Assembly (NCBI GenBank): GCA_007258455.2
Contig: VDFB02373365.1
Location: 217,305,765 to 217,369,764 of the forward strand
Reading direction: 5' to 3'
From: Sequoia sempervirens
Taxonomy: Eukaryota > Streptophyta > Pinopsida > Cupressales > Cupressaceae
DNA: 64,000 nt
A program made the translations under genes and the position numbers. Position 1 is the stretch's first letter. Every line of letters begins with the position of its first letter. Under the pieces are notes generated by a model. That model saw only the letters and a list, made by a program, of their open reading frames with translations. It had not been told where the DNA came from and did no database searches. Positions 24,216-34,979 of the stretch are shown piece by piece.

Positions 24216-26799
24216 AATATTACTTTGGAATTGAAAAATCTTTTGATCTATTAGATCAAGATGGAGCTACATCAACTCTTCTACCTAATATTAATGAAGA
24301 AGGCATTCACCATACCTCACCACCACCAGAAGGTTAAGGTGAGATTGTCATTGAGTTAAATCCAAATGTATCAAATGAGGATGGAAATATCACAAAAGAT
24401 GTTCCAAGGGATATCCTGGTTATCCAGAATGAGATAATTGACTTAGATGAGGATGATGTTGGTAGCAAGAAAAGAAAAATAAAATAAAAAATGGGGCGCG
24501 AGTGGGAAATGACAAGGAAATTTCAACTTGTTTGGTTGTCAAAGTACCCATTCATCGTACTAGTGGGGAAAGAAAATGATATTGAAAGTGAAACATTGGA
24601 AAAATGTATGATTTGTAGTTGGAAATGTGGAAGAGACAAGATGTTGCAGATAAAGCTTGACACTATAGAAAATCATATTGGTAAAGTTTATGAAAAAAAA
24701 ATCATAGACAAAAAGGAACAATCAATCGTACAATGGAAATCAAAGGAAGAATGTCTTCATGTTAGGTATGTCATAGAATATGGAGAGCATGACCAAAGAA
24801 TGTCGATGCTTGCTACAGGTCAAGGTACACTTGAGGCTCAATTTGGAAAAGCAATGGAAGTAGTAAATCTATCAAAATTTATTCTGATGAGTGTTGTTTT
24901 TCATATTTTGTCTAGAGGACGTCCTATGACAGACTACCCAAAATATTCTAGTTTATTATCTTATTTGGGTGTTCCTCACTATCTCTTCTCACATTGGTTA
25001 GTAAATGTTGGATGAGAATGGGAAAACTATCTTACTGAAGTGGAAATGGAAGATTTAGAGGAGAAAGTAAAAGAGTCAAATTTCATTGCATTATCTTTAG
25101 ATGAAGTTACTACAATAGACAATACTTCTTGGGTTTGTATGAATTTGTATACTGTAGAATGACATGTTCACCAAGATCATCTTCTTTGTGTTCATAAAAT
25201 GAAGGACAACTCAACATTGCAAAATCTAGTTGAACTAGTCAAAAAATATTTGAAAGAAATTGTTGGTATGGATGAGTTGACAATTGCCAAAAAGTTGGTG
25301 TGTGTGGGAGCTGATGGAGCTATAGTGATGCAAGGTCAAAGGAATGGTGTTTGAAAAAATTTGCAAACTACTTGTGCACCATACATGCTTGGCATTCACT
25401 GCATGTCCCACAAAATTAATTTAGCATTTAAAATTGTAAGCAAGTTTCCTATAGTATCAAAAGTTGAAAATCTAGTCCATGAGATCCATGCATACTTCTG
25501 TTGAAGTCCCAAATGTTTCATAGAATTTCAAAAAAATTCTGAGGGAATAACACCAGGAAATAATATTCTCAAGGATGTTAATACCAGATGGATCTCCCTA
25601 CATGGACCAATGCAACGAGTTCTTTTAGAATATCAATCCTTGATTGGATTGATGCATAAGCATCACAACACCATAGACAAAGCTCCAGTTAAGAAATATA
25701 GAGACACTCTTGACTTTAGCTAGTCTTCTCCCCATGCTGGATGTGATGAAAAATCTTGTGAAGAAATCCCAAGATAGAACTATGTATATTTATGAATATT
25801 CCAATCTACGTAAACATACATGCTTGGCCCTCGATCATCTATATCTAGATCTAACACAAGAAGGACCGAATTATTTCATGTGGAAAAAAATTATTGATAA
25901 TTTGAATAATCTTGATAATTATTTACAGTTTAATACAAGTGGGAACTTATGTATCTGTGTACGTGGATATGAGATACCAATGTACCATTATAAGATAAGC
26001 AGGTTCTCTAGCAGAGAAGTAGTTGTTAATGAGAAAGATTTTAATGGCATTGTTAAATATGTTAGTGATAATTTGAAGGAAATTACAAAATCCTTTCCTC
26101 AGAGATTTGTGAAATATTCCCTCGACATGAAATACTTGAAGCCATGGGTATTGTGTATCCTCAATTTTGAGTAAACCGAGATAACCCAAAATATTTTCAT
26201 GATAAAGTGAAAATTTTAATCAAACTATTTTCAAAAAGTGCTACAATGAGCAAACAATAAAAGGAATTTTAAATGAAGCTAAGCTTAGACAACATTGTAG
26301 GAATTTTGCAACAACTATGAAGGACTAGTATAAATCCATGGGCATGGAGAAGGCCTTTGAACCAGGATTAATAAAAAAGGTTTGGACAAGCTTAGGTTAT
26401 AGTGAAATATTGCATGATTCGATATCAAAATATTTAAAACTTGTTGATTTATGTCAAACAATGATATTGGGGTCAGTGGAGGATGACAGAGTTTTCATTA
26501 CATTGGTGTTTTTGAAATCAACGTTAAGAAACAAACTAGAAAAGAGTTTGGAAAATTGCTTGAGGATGAAAGGAACTGCATATAATGTTAAAAAATTTCC
26601 TTCTGAAAGGACAGTCACAATTTGGAGGTCCACATGTGAAAGAAGAGGGACTAGGTTGTGCAACACTCCAAATCTAAACACTGGTATTGGTGGCAGTACT
26701 GGTAGTGGCAGTGGGATTGGGACAGATGACATTGACACAAATCACACAATGAATGTTGAATTTGAGACACAGGTCGAAGAAAATGAAGAGTGGACTTAG
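24216..26799 (+). pseudogene. hAT-superfamily transposase (ZNF862-like), decayed
   Basis: After the acidic linker, a zinc-finger-like segment (CMICSWKCGRDKM...H) near 24610-24690 is followed by the RNase-H-like transposase core: LSLDEVTTIDNTSWVC, VCVGADGAIVMQGQRNGV, the CxxH signature in LGIHCMSHKINL (near 25388) and NTRWISLHGPMQRV. A C-terminal hAT dimerisation region follows at 26420-26600 (LVDLCQTMILGSVEDDR, TLRNKLEKSLENCLRM). The order matches plant ZNF862-like hAT proteins. Breaks: stops near 24336, 24484, 25013, 25163, 25352 and 25501, a shift near 25705, further stops and shifts at 26172-26340. The 5' coding end is at 16908-16998 across the LTR insertion. Terminal inverted repeats of the DNA element were not found. 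Confidence 0.75.
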
Positions 26800-26894
26800 A
26801 ATCAAGATGAATCTTTTACTTTATCTCAAGATGAACATTAGTTTGAGGACCCTAACTCCATTTGGGAAATGAAAAAGAATTAGCAACTTTTAGG

Positions 26895-27080
26895 TATTTA
26901 TACTGCAATTCATGAATCAATTTCCATTGTTCCAAACTATAATTGATGATATTTTATATTGTATTCAATAAAATTGTGAATCATTGCACTTCATGATATT
27001 TAATTCTATATTGCAGTTCATGAATCATATTCCAACTATAGTTGATGATATTTTATATTTTATTCCATGAAATTCTGATA
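26895..27080. repeat. Two-copy tandem repeat downstream of the hAT relic
   Basis: A block of about 75 bases (GCA(A/G)TTCATGAATCA, then TTGATGATATTTTATATT) near 26900-26975 recurs near 27010-27078, about 105 bases later. It lies just past the transposase coding end and may belong to the 3' part of that element. Confidence 0.6.
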
Positions 27081-27777
27081 TTTTACATTTTATATTGTAT
27101 TCCATGGTATTGAATTTGATATGTGATTCTCCATAATTTTTAAAGAACAACACTTATCACACTACTTATAAATTCCTATTGCAATTCCATTCACACAATC
27201 TTTGATAAATAACTGAAAGGAATATTAATCCATTCCTTGAATAGAAGCTAACAGTTCAACATAAATAACTTATAAAGGCATCCACACTGTAACTTAAATA
27301 ATAAAAGCTTAAACTACCAAATCACCTAAATTATATTGAGAAATCCTTACACATCCATCACCATAAAATATTTATTCATAGATAAACATTCCACAACAAT
27401 GAAACTAACCAGAAATCTATCATTCCAATAATAGATAATCCACTAGAAAACTACTTAGCAAAAGTAGAATAAATCCACACACCATAACTCAAAGATTACG
27501 TATGCATGAAATTCACCATTGTCTTTCTATATTGAAATAACAGAAAAGCAGTAAAAATAGCAGAGTTTTTTTGTCTTGATAACAGTTTCTTGAAGGCAAC
27601 CATTTTAGAAATTAAAACAAAAAGTCTTTGAAGTATCAAGAGAGCCAAATTAAAGAAAATAACATAAAAACTAAAAAACTAAACAACAGTCCCAGCATCA
27701 ACTCTTTCGCTTCCAATTATTTCCACCTCCTCCTACTCCAGTAATTCCTCTTGTCCCTTTACTCTTTGTTTGTATTC
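27081..27777. other. AT-rich spacer with one copy of a 150-bp repeat
   Basis: No coding frame. Positions 27391-27541 are the first copy of the direct repeat whose second copy is at 31355-31503. A Gly-rich short frame (minus, about 27695-27775, GVGGGGNNWKRKS then stop) may be the frameshifted C-terminal end of ORF B. Confidence 0.5.
27391..27541. repeat. Direct repeat, left copy (pairs with 31355-31503)
   Basis: Starts CCACAACAATGAAACTAACC and ends TTCTATATTGAAATAAC. It matches 31355-31503 over about 150 bases with roughly a dozen differences. The pair brackets ORF B, but the ends lack TG/CA, so it does not look like an intact LTR pair. Confidence 0.7.
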
Positions 27778-30700
27778 CTAGTACTTGGTGACAATTATAG
27801 TGTTGTTTTTTCTTCCTAGAGTTGTGATGATTTGCAACCTTGTCCTCCATCTTGACAGTGCATGGTCTGACTCAACTATCATTTCATAGATGTTGTCACT
27901 TTTTGACTTAAATGCACTCATATAGGTCTGTAAGTTACTCAATTTTCTAAACGAGTTTGCAGTGGCTATCTCAGGATCACCTAATTCTCTATGATACACC
28001 TCTTTAAATTCCCTTGTTATGTCTACAAGATCCAATACATTTTCATTGAACCCATCCATGAGGTCCACTTCAAGAGCATTGAAGTTCTCCTTGATCTTCA
28101 CCAATATGTCAAGGTATTTTTCTAAAACTTTATTGATTTCCTTTATATAATCTTCATATATTGTCAATTTCCACTCCAATGAATCATACCAACTAGGATC
28201 AATTTCTCTAGGGTCATCCACCAATTTTTCTCTTATTAACAAAGTGTGCTCCATGGAGACTAATTCTATAAAATTTCCATTGAAAGCAAAAATGTGCTAC
28301 TATGTTCTCTCTTGGTCTGTTGGAGCTCACCTACCAATTCATTTATTTTATTAGACACATTAACAAAGAATTGCCTAAATTTAAAGTAATGTGGAAAACA
28401 CCATCTTGATAAAGCCCTTCTATCCATTTGCTAGCAGCTTTAGCATAACCTAAATTTTTCCTAACCCATTGCACAGTGTCATAATCAATACCTTGAACAT
28501 TTGAGCTTGATGCTTCCTTAGTGGTCAGAGTCACAATTGATGAAATAAAATTTCTTAAAGAAATATTATGAGATTACAACTGAAGGTTCTCATTTTTATG
28601 TTCTTTTGCCCTTTTGATCAATGCATTAACATAGTAATCGGTGTGATATACATCACCTTCTAAAGTAGATGACCCCATATCAACATGAGAAACCTTGTAG
28701 TCGGCTTCTGTTATCTCCATTTTATTTAAGTTCTTTTCTAGATCAACAATCTCCAATAGTTGATGCCCAGTAGTGGAATCGATGACAATTCATGACATCC
28801 TCTTAGCCTTTTTGGGCTTCTCGTGACCCTGAAACAACATGGAAACTATATCTACTTCAATTTTCATTGTGGGAATATTATTTCTTTTCTTCTTGACTAC
28901 TTTCTTTAACCATGTTGGGGAAGATTCCACTAATCCAGTGTCTCTACTTTCAAGACTTACATTTTCTTTTTTTTTTGTTGATTGAACAGAAACAAAAGTA
29001 TCTTGTACTGGAGAAGGGGAAACTTCAACGAATGTGGGAAAAGAATTATCGTCAATTATTTGTTGAAAAATGTCCTCAGAGTCTATAGGCACTGGCTTTT
29101 CTTGACTAGCCTTTTTCTTAGGTACCGAGGGTACACTATCCTATTCACAAATTGATTTTAGCTTGCTCTAGTGTCTTCTGGCTTCTTGCCATCTCCTCCT
29201 AACTATGAGCCAATTTCACATGACCTAATTGACTGCTTTCCAATTGATATATTTATGCTAGAGGCCTATATAGTCCCTTGCTATTTTCTTTGCAAAACTC
29301 TTTTCTCATGGGGAGAACCCGTACTTTGGAACCATTTTCCATTCAACCAGTCTGAAGTTCTTCTCAAAACAAGGGTTGAAAGGACCCTTAAGTCTGAAAA
29401 TTCATCCTCTAACTAATTAATTTTGTACAAGGGATTACCAACAGGGGCTCAATATTTGGGATCAATGATCACTGAGTCTTCTTGTGCATCTTTTGGAATA
29501 TTGAAAGAAATACCAAAAGTTTGTATTTTCCTTAGGGTCAATCTCATGAAATTTCTTCTATACACCTCACCTTCATCTGTACAGTCTTCCCAAAAATCTT
29601 CAATATCAGGGCGATGTTCATAGCTACCAACTCCATACAAATTTTTCTTAACAAAACACTTGCTATCAAAATTAGTTCTCATGGGAAAACACTAAAAATT
29701 TAATTCATTCAAGGCTTTCTCCACACCCCTAGCAATATTATTACTTTTTCAAGAAAATGAAGCATGGACAATGGAAAAGCATACCCCTTCTTTCCCATAT
29801 TTGAATATTTAACATTTACAATGGCCATCTGTTGGAAAAATTCAAGAAAAACTAGGAAATCACTTGGGTTACAGGGAATTTTCAATGGAGCCTTCTCAAA
29901 ACCTCTAATTCTAAGATAAGTATATCTGTTGAACTGAATGTAGAAACTTACAAACCTCAATACTAGAGAAATCGCTTTAGGTGAAACCCAAAGCTCAAGT
30001 TTTCCATCAAATTTTCTCACGGTTTCCATTAAAAATACATCATTGATGCAGCAAAAATTCCTCATTCCAATCTCCTTAGTGAGCTATGAAAAAGTTCTAT
30101 ACACAGGCATGTCCGGCATTGAAGACCTTTATGGTTCCAACCCTACCCAGATAGCCTATTGATTGGCTAGAATGTAAACCAGGTATCAGCACATGTAGAA
30201 GGAAACCGTTTGCTAGAAATTTATCAATTGCTCATTTAAATGATAACTAATAATATCAATTGATTCAATGAATTTATTTTCACTACAAATCAGTAGAATA
30301 AAATGACACATCCAAAATTCAAAAGAGTCTGAATATGCATTTCCAGCCACATGTTGTAGCAAGATGATAGCATCTAAAATTTTATCCTTAAAATGAACCC
30401 TTTTAAGCTTTGAGGGCAATTGAGACTTACCCTTTTTCTCGAACTTCAACCAATTCTTCATAATGGAATTTTTACACCATTCCTCATTCATTCTGAAAAA
30501 CTTGTCACCAATAGCTATATACATTTCCTCTATAGTTTCACTCTCTGGAATGCTTAATGCATGGGAAATAACTTTAGGAGTAATTCTTGCAATGACTGAC
30601 CCATCCACAACTCTAATTTCTTGAGTCTCTAGAATGTAGCCCCTATGCACACAATCACCAAGTCGACACTTTGTATAGCCTCAGGAAAACCTCTCGCATA

Positions 30701-30830
30701 TGCCAAATCACTCTGTACAACTTTATCTTCTAGTTCTATTATCTCCCTTTTCTCTAGGTGCACCCAAAAGTCCTCCAAATTGATGTGCCCAATTTTAGTG
30801 TCCCTCACACCAAACCAATGATTTTAAATT
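27778..30830 (-). pseudogene. Large non-pol ORF (ORF B), decayed
   Basis: Read on the minus strand from about 30830. The N-terminal part has DTKIGHINLEDFWVHLEK, GFPEAIQSVDLVI and SVIARITPKVISHALSIPE; next come LKRVHFKDKILDAIILLQHVAG (near 30390), YIQFNRYTYLRIRGF (near 29920) and YEHRPDIEDFWEDC (near 29610). The middle is basic (KKVVKKKRNN) and the end (28254-27778) is a coiled coil. Each block has a collinear counterpart in ORF D: DTNVGAWRYEEF, GFPPAI, LHRVRFRSDIYDAITFLSRVAG, FIQFPTFSYIRIDG and YRHKDDLEDYWANI. At least three frameshifts and more than ten stops break it. Function is unknown; no enzyme motif is seen. No LTRs, PBS or PPT could be tied to it with confidence. Confidence 0.6.
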
Positions 30831-31200
30831 CCACTTTGCATGAGCACAAATTCATGGAGATAGAATTTTTTTACTTGATAAGTACTGGCATTGGAAAAGA
30901 ATGAGAATGTAGGCTAAATGACTAAGTAAAACTTCACCACCCACTTATGTCATTATTTTGATAGGACGTTCATTAAATGTGACATTCAATTTCATTCCTC
31001 GAAAAGATAGCCTTTGAACCTACATGCTTTTTGAAATTCCTAAAAAGACAACTCAATGTTAATCTGTACATAGCATTCAATGAGATGATGGTGCCTTTGA
31101 AAGCCAAGATAAGTCCATAATTTCATGTGGTCATTGAAACTTGGAACCTTAGAGCCAAATTTTAAAGTTTCAAAGTTTTCAAAACCTTCAACTTACCGAG

Positions 31201-31622
31201 TACAAAGATGACCAACAAAGACTTGCAACTCAACAAAGTGAACCAAGTCAGGAAGTTATGAAAATTTAGAACTCTGTGACAAGATTATAAAACTTAGAGG
31301 ACTAGCGACTAAGGTTAGGAAAGGCACCAAAACCATGACTTTGAGTGATAGTAACCACAACAATGAAACTAACCAAAAATCTATCATTCCAATAATAGAT
31401 AATCCATTGGAAAACTACTCAGCAAAAGCAAAACAAATCCACACACCATAACTCAAAGATTGTGTATGCATGAACTTCACCATTGTCTTTCTATATTGAA
31501 ATAACTCTCTCATCCTCCATCGACTACAAAGATGACAAACAAAGACTTGCAACTCAACAAAGTGAAAATTTAGAACTCCATGACAAGGTTATAAAACTCA
31601 AAGGACTAGTGACTAAGCTTGT
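31201..31622 (+). repeat. Duplicated coiled-coil coding fragment
   Basis: The block starting TACAAAGATGAC at 31201-31317 recurs at 31523-31620; the second copy lacks about 19 bases. Both read on the plus strand as a Gln/Leu/Lys-rich helix (RLATQQSE, then ELHDKVIKLKGLVTKL). They lie on either side of the right copy of the 150-bp repeat (31355-31503). The arrangement block-repeat-block points to a tandem duplication or patchwork insertion. The parent gene is unknown. Confidence 0.6.
31355..31503. repeat. Direct repeat, right copy (pairs with 27391-27541)
   Basis: Same 150-base sequence as at 27391-27541, here embedded between two copies of a coiled-coil fragment. The sharp change in flanking sequence at both ends shows it is a discrete unit. 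Confidence 0.7.
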
Positions 31623-31848
31623 TTTGCTCCCTTATTTTAAGTCTATCGTCTCTCCAGCTGTAACATTTTACATGAATTATTAATGAAATTTGATCAATTA
31701 TCTTTCATTAATCTTCTTTATCATTATGCATTGGTGTATACATTTTAGTTCTGACTTTGGTTTAATGAACCAGTTAAAGTACCTTGATTAAATCATGAAT
31801 TCATATAAATGTTTAGTGGATCTAATAAGTAGTCATGGAGATTGAGTA
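31623..31848. other. Spacer, no gene seen
   Basis: Short AT-rich stretch before the compact LTR element. It ends at the left target copy TTGAT (31849-31853). Confidence 0.5.
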
Positions 31849-31853
31849 TTGAT

Positions 31854-32132
31854 TGTTAGAAACCAAGATTAGATTTGCAAACCGAAAAGACCTTCCACAG
31901 AAGAGAAAGTCAAAAAAGCAAGAGAGGTTGCAAGAAATATGTGCAACATAATATTCGAGAATTCAATAAATTACAAGATATGATTTGATTTATAAAAGCA
32001 AAGATGCAAACCCTAATCTTATCTTAAGCAACAAGATAGCTCGAGAAGATAAAGATAAAGCCTAAAACTTAGGAATTAAATAAAGCCTAAGTAAACTTAT
32101 GCAAGCGTAATTAAATATTAATTACACTAACA
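31854..32132 (-). repeat. 3' LTR of the compact element
   Basis: 279 bp, same length as the partner LTR, no indels between them. The minus-strand polypurine tract (plus-strand CCCCCCC at 32133-32139) adjoins it. Confidence 0.9.
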
Positions 32133-33179
32133 CCCCCCCATAAGTGCAACTTAGGGAGAAGCAAATAAAGCATGCACCTAAAACTAAGATGAATTCCAGA
32201 AAGCATGAATGGGTCTCGGCAACAAGGCCCGATCAGGTACCCAAGTACAAATGCAATAATGGAGTAGAGAAGGAAAACCCAGTGGGACAAAACCCCCCTA
32301 CAATGAGATGACTGCTAAAAGAAGCATTGGAGGAACACTGGAACTGCAATCTAACAAGCAAGGAAAGATACCTCTGTCTACAACTAAAACCAAAACCAGA
32401 ATCATGATAATGTGACAGCAGACCCGATGCCATGAAACACTCGAAAACTCACTAACTAGAACAACCCTGGAATCTATGAAGCAATAGTAGATGCGATGAT
32501 GACATAATCTGAAAATCGTGTATCTCGATGCTGATGCCCAACTGAGACTAAAAATCTTCCATAGGAAGGAATACCATGAATACTCTAGAACATGAACCAT
32601 AAAAACATGGCCCTCAAACTGAGATGGATCCAGTGTGGATCATTAACCATAGGCTCTCAATCTAAAGTGTGAACCAATGTGAATCAACAATGTGTCTAGC
32701 TAAGCAAAAAATATGTCCAAAAGAAACTAAGAGACCAGATAAACTCATGCAAGTTGCCATCAAAACAAGATGAATATGGATATGCAAAAAACCCCCCTAA
32801 ATGGAACTTTATCATAGTTCATTTATTACAATAACCCACCGATTGTAAAAGGAGAGCATACAAACATGCATAAGCAAAAAAAAGAAATTGATGTTAGATC
32901 TATGTAGAGGACAGAATCAGCTTTCCGATGCCATGAGAATGATGAAAAATGGATCACCGAGTCAAAAGATATGCCCTCCGAAGCAAAATTTGAACATCTG
33001 ACTTCAACTAGAAAAAATCCCATCAAACAACAAAATTTCTGAAAACAAACTATACCATCAGAAAATTGGGCTCACCAGCTTTTTGGCGATATCTCGTTTC
33101 AAAAAATTGGCCTCCGAGATCAAAAGTTATGCCAAAATGAAAAAAATGGCTATAAAGAGGCACTTCAAGATACATCAAG

Positions 33180-33670
33180 GCTAAACAGGAGCAAGGTTCA
33201 AGCACCTTTTGTTCTGGCCGGCGGTCTCCCATATGACCACGGCTGGTGCCTGAGCAAAAAAAATCCTGCCACCAGGTGGGTGGTGGGTGGGCTGAGCGCC
33301 AGTGGTAGTGGATAAGGCGCTGCCCAAGCTGGCGGAGCTCCCTCAATTGGTCGGCCGAAGGAAGAAAGGTTGACGACGGGAGAAAGAGCTCGGGCCAATG
33401 AGAACAAAGCCAACGGAGATTGCAGGTAGCCGGTGGAAAATAACCAGCGGGAGGAATGGTTTCGGAGAATGAAGCCGGCGGGGAGGCAGATGGGATAGGC
33501 GGCCGGAGAGATAAGGGAGGTCGGCGGAAGGAGGGGCCGATGACCGGAAAAAGTACAGCAGTGGAGGGAAGATCACTGGCCGGCAAGGACAAGCCCATAG
33601 ATCTACGGAAAAGGAAGGTACGAACCTGCAAATGGGGCCGACAAAAATCTTTTTCCGCAGAAATATAAAA
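33180..33670. other. GC-rich island inside the compact LTR element
   Basis: Rich in GGCCGGCGG, CCGGCGGGGAGG and GGCGGCCGGAG-like motifs, unlike any other part of the window. Both strands have open frames (for example 33050-33631 minus, 193 codons; 33456-33668 plus) but neither protein is recognisable and both look compositionally driven. It could be a captured host fragment (5' end of a gene) or a long structured leader. Confidence 0.55.
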
Positions 33671-34254
33671 TTCAACCTCAAATATTTAAATAAAATATCA
33701 TATGTGCCCCAGTAAATATTTAATCCGCCCAAACAAAGCCCAAAAATTTTATAAAGCCTAATGAAAATTGATAAATAAATTTTGTAGAACATAATAAGAT
33801 TTTATTTATTTTTATTCTGCAAAATATCGTACCCTGTACCTAGCGGGCCGTACGGCCTACTAGGTAAAAAAAAATTTGCCTCACAAATAGCTGACACTGA
33901 ACATAGGTGTATTATATGTCATTTTTTGTCTCTCAGATGCTCTGGATCTGATGGCGAGGTCCAATCTATGTGAAAATGCACCAGAAGCTTCGCAACTCCC
34001 AGATCTGACAAATCTTCAAACCCTCATAACTCTGGCATAAAATGTCAGATTTAGGTGAAACAAAAGTTGATCTTGACTTTTTTGACAACCCTAAACTTGA
34101 ATATGAGCTCAGATTTCCTCCAATGTGCACCGAAAGCAACCATGCAAGAACACCCAAATAGAGAGACAAACTCGAGGTATGAAACCCTCGAGGAATCCCG
34201 AAAGAACTCTGCGATGAATCTCTCCAGAAATCTGAGAAGGGGCTGCAAATCAAG

Positions 34255-34266
34255 GCTCTGATACCA
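34255..34266 (-). other. Primer-binding site of the compact element
   Basis: GCTCTGATACCA is the exact complement of TGGTATCAGAGC, the initiator-Met tRNA primer site. It abuts the right LTR with no spacer and fixes the orientation as minus. Confidence 0.9.
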
Positions 34267-34545
34267 TGTTAGAAACCAAGATCAGATTTGCAAACCGAAA
34301 AGACCTTCCACATAAGAGAAAATAAAAAATACAAGAGAGGTTGCAAGAAAGATGTGCAACATAATATTCGAGAATTCAATAAATTACAAGATATGATTTG
34401 CTTTATGAAAGCAAAGATGCAAACCCTAATCTTATCTTGAGCAACAAGATAGCTCGATAAGATAACGATAAAGCCTAAAACTTAGGAATTAAATAAAGCC
34501 TAAGTAAACTTATGCAAGCGTAATTAAATATTAATTACACTAACA
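34267..34545 (-). repeat. 5' LTR of the compact element
   Basis: 279 bp, TGTTAG to CTAACA on the plus strand. Target copy TTGAT follows at 34546-34550. Confidence 0.9.
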
Positions 34546-34979
34546 TTGATGTATGAATTGTAATGAAATTTCACTAAGATTATGGGTGCCTATAATTAAA
34601 ATCACCTTATAGTTCACATTTTAATTGTGTTAAAAGTAAATCTTGAACATGTACTCAACAATTCATAACTCAAGTCAATGCTTAATAACATATTAACAAT
34701 GGTATTAGTAGCATATACAACAATGAACATTAGCAATCATTTAATGTGTATCTAGTAATTGAAACCACTACCAGAATTTTTCTTCAAATGATAAAATAAA
34801 TAATACAAATAATTGAACATCTGACACATTACTGAAGTCTAAATTTGATCTTTTTTATTGATTATCACATGAAGGAATACATAGAGGCATTAGAAATGCA
34901 AAATATTTCTCAAAGACAACTCTGCACAGAGCTGAGTTGAAACTTGGAAACTCATATTATCAAAAATCAAATCACTACA

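Larger units (their letters stand above)
31854..34545 (-). mobile_element. Compact pol-less LTR element (2.7 kb), TRIM/LARD-like
   Basis: Two 279-bp LTRs (31854-32132, 34267-34545) with TGTTAG...CTAACA ends are flanked by a perfect target duplication TTGAT (31849-31853, 34546-34550). The PBS lies against the right LTR (GCTCTGATACCA, complement of TGGTATCAGAGC) and a seven-G polypurine tract against the left one, so the element reads on the minus strand. The interior (2134 bp) has no gag or pol. It holds a GC-rich island at about 33180-33670 that contrasts strongly with the rest; minus-strand frames there are Pro/Ser/Leu-rich and unrecognised. The LTRs differ at about 12 of 279 positions by eye, so this is a younger insertion than element A. 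Confidence 0.9.

Noticed and set aside
27391..31503. The 150-bp direct repeats as LTRs of an ORF B element
   Set aside because: Ends lack TG...CA, no PBS or PPT lies next to them and no target duplication was seen.
33050..33792. Overlapping minus-strand ORFs of 193 and 149 codons in the compact LTR element
   Set aside because: Long because of GC-rich composition; Pro/Ser/Leu-rich with no motif. Kept only as a GC-rich island.
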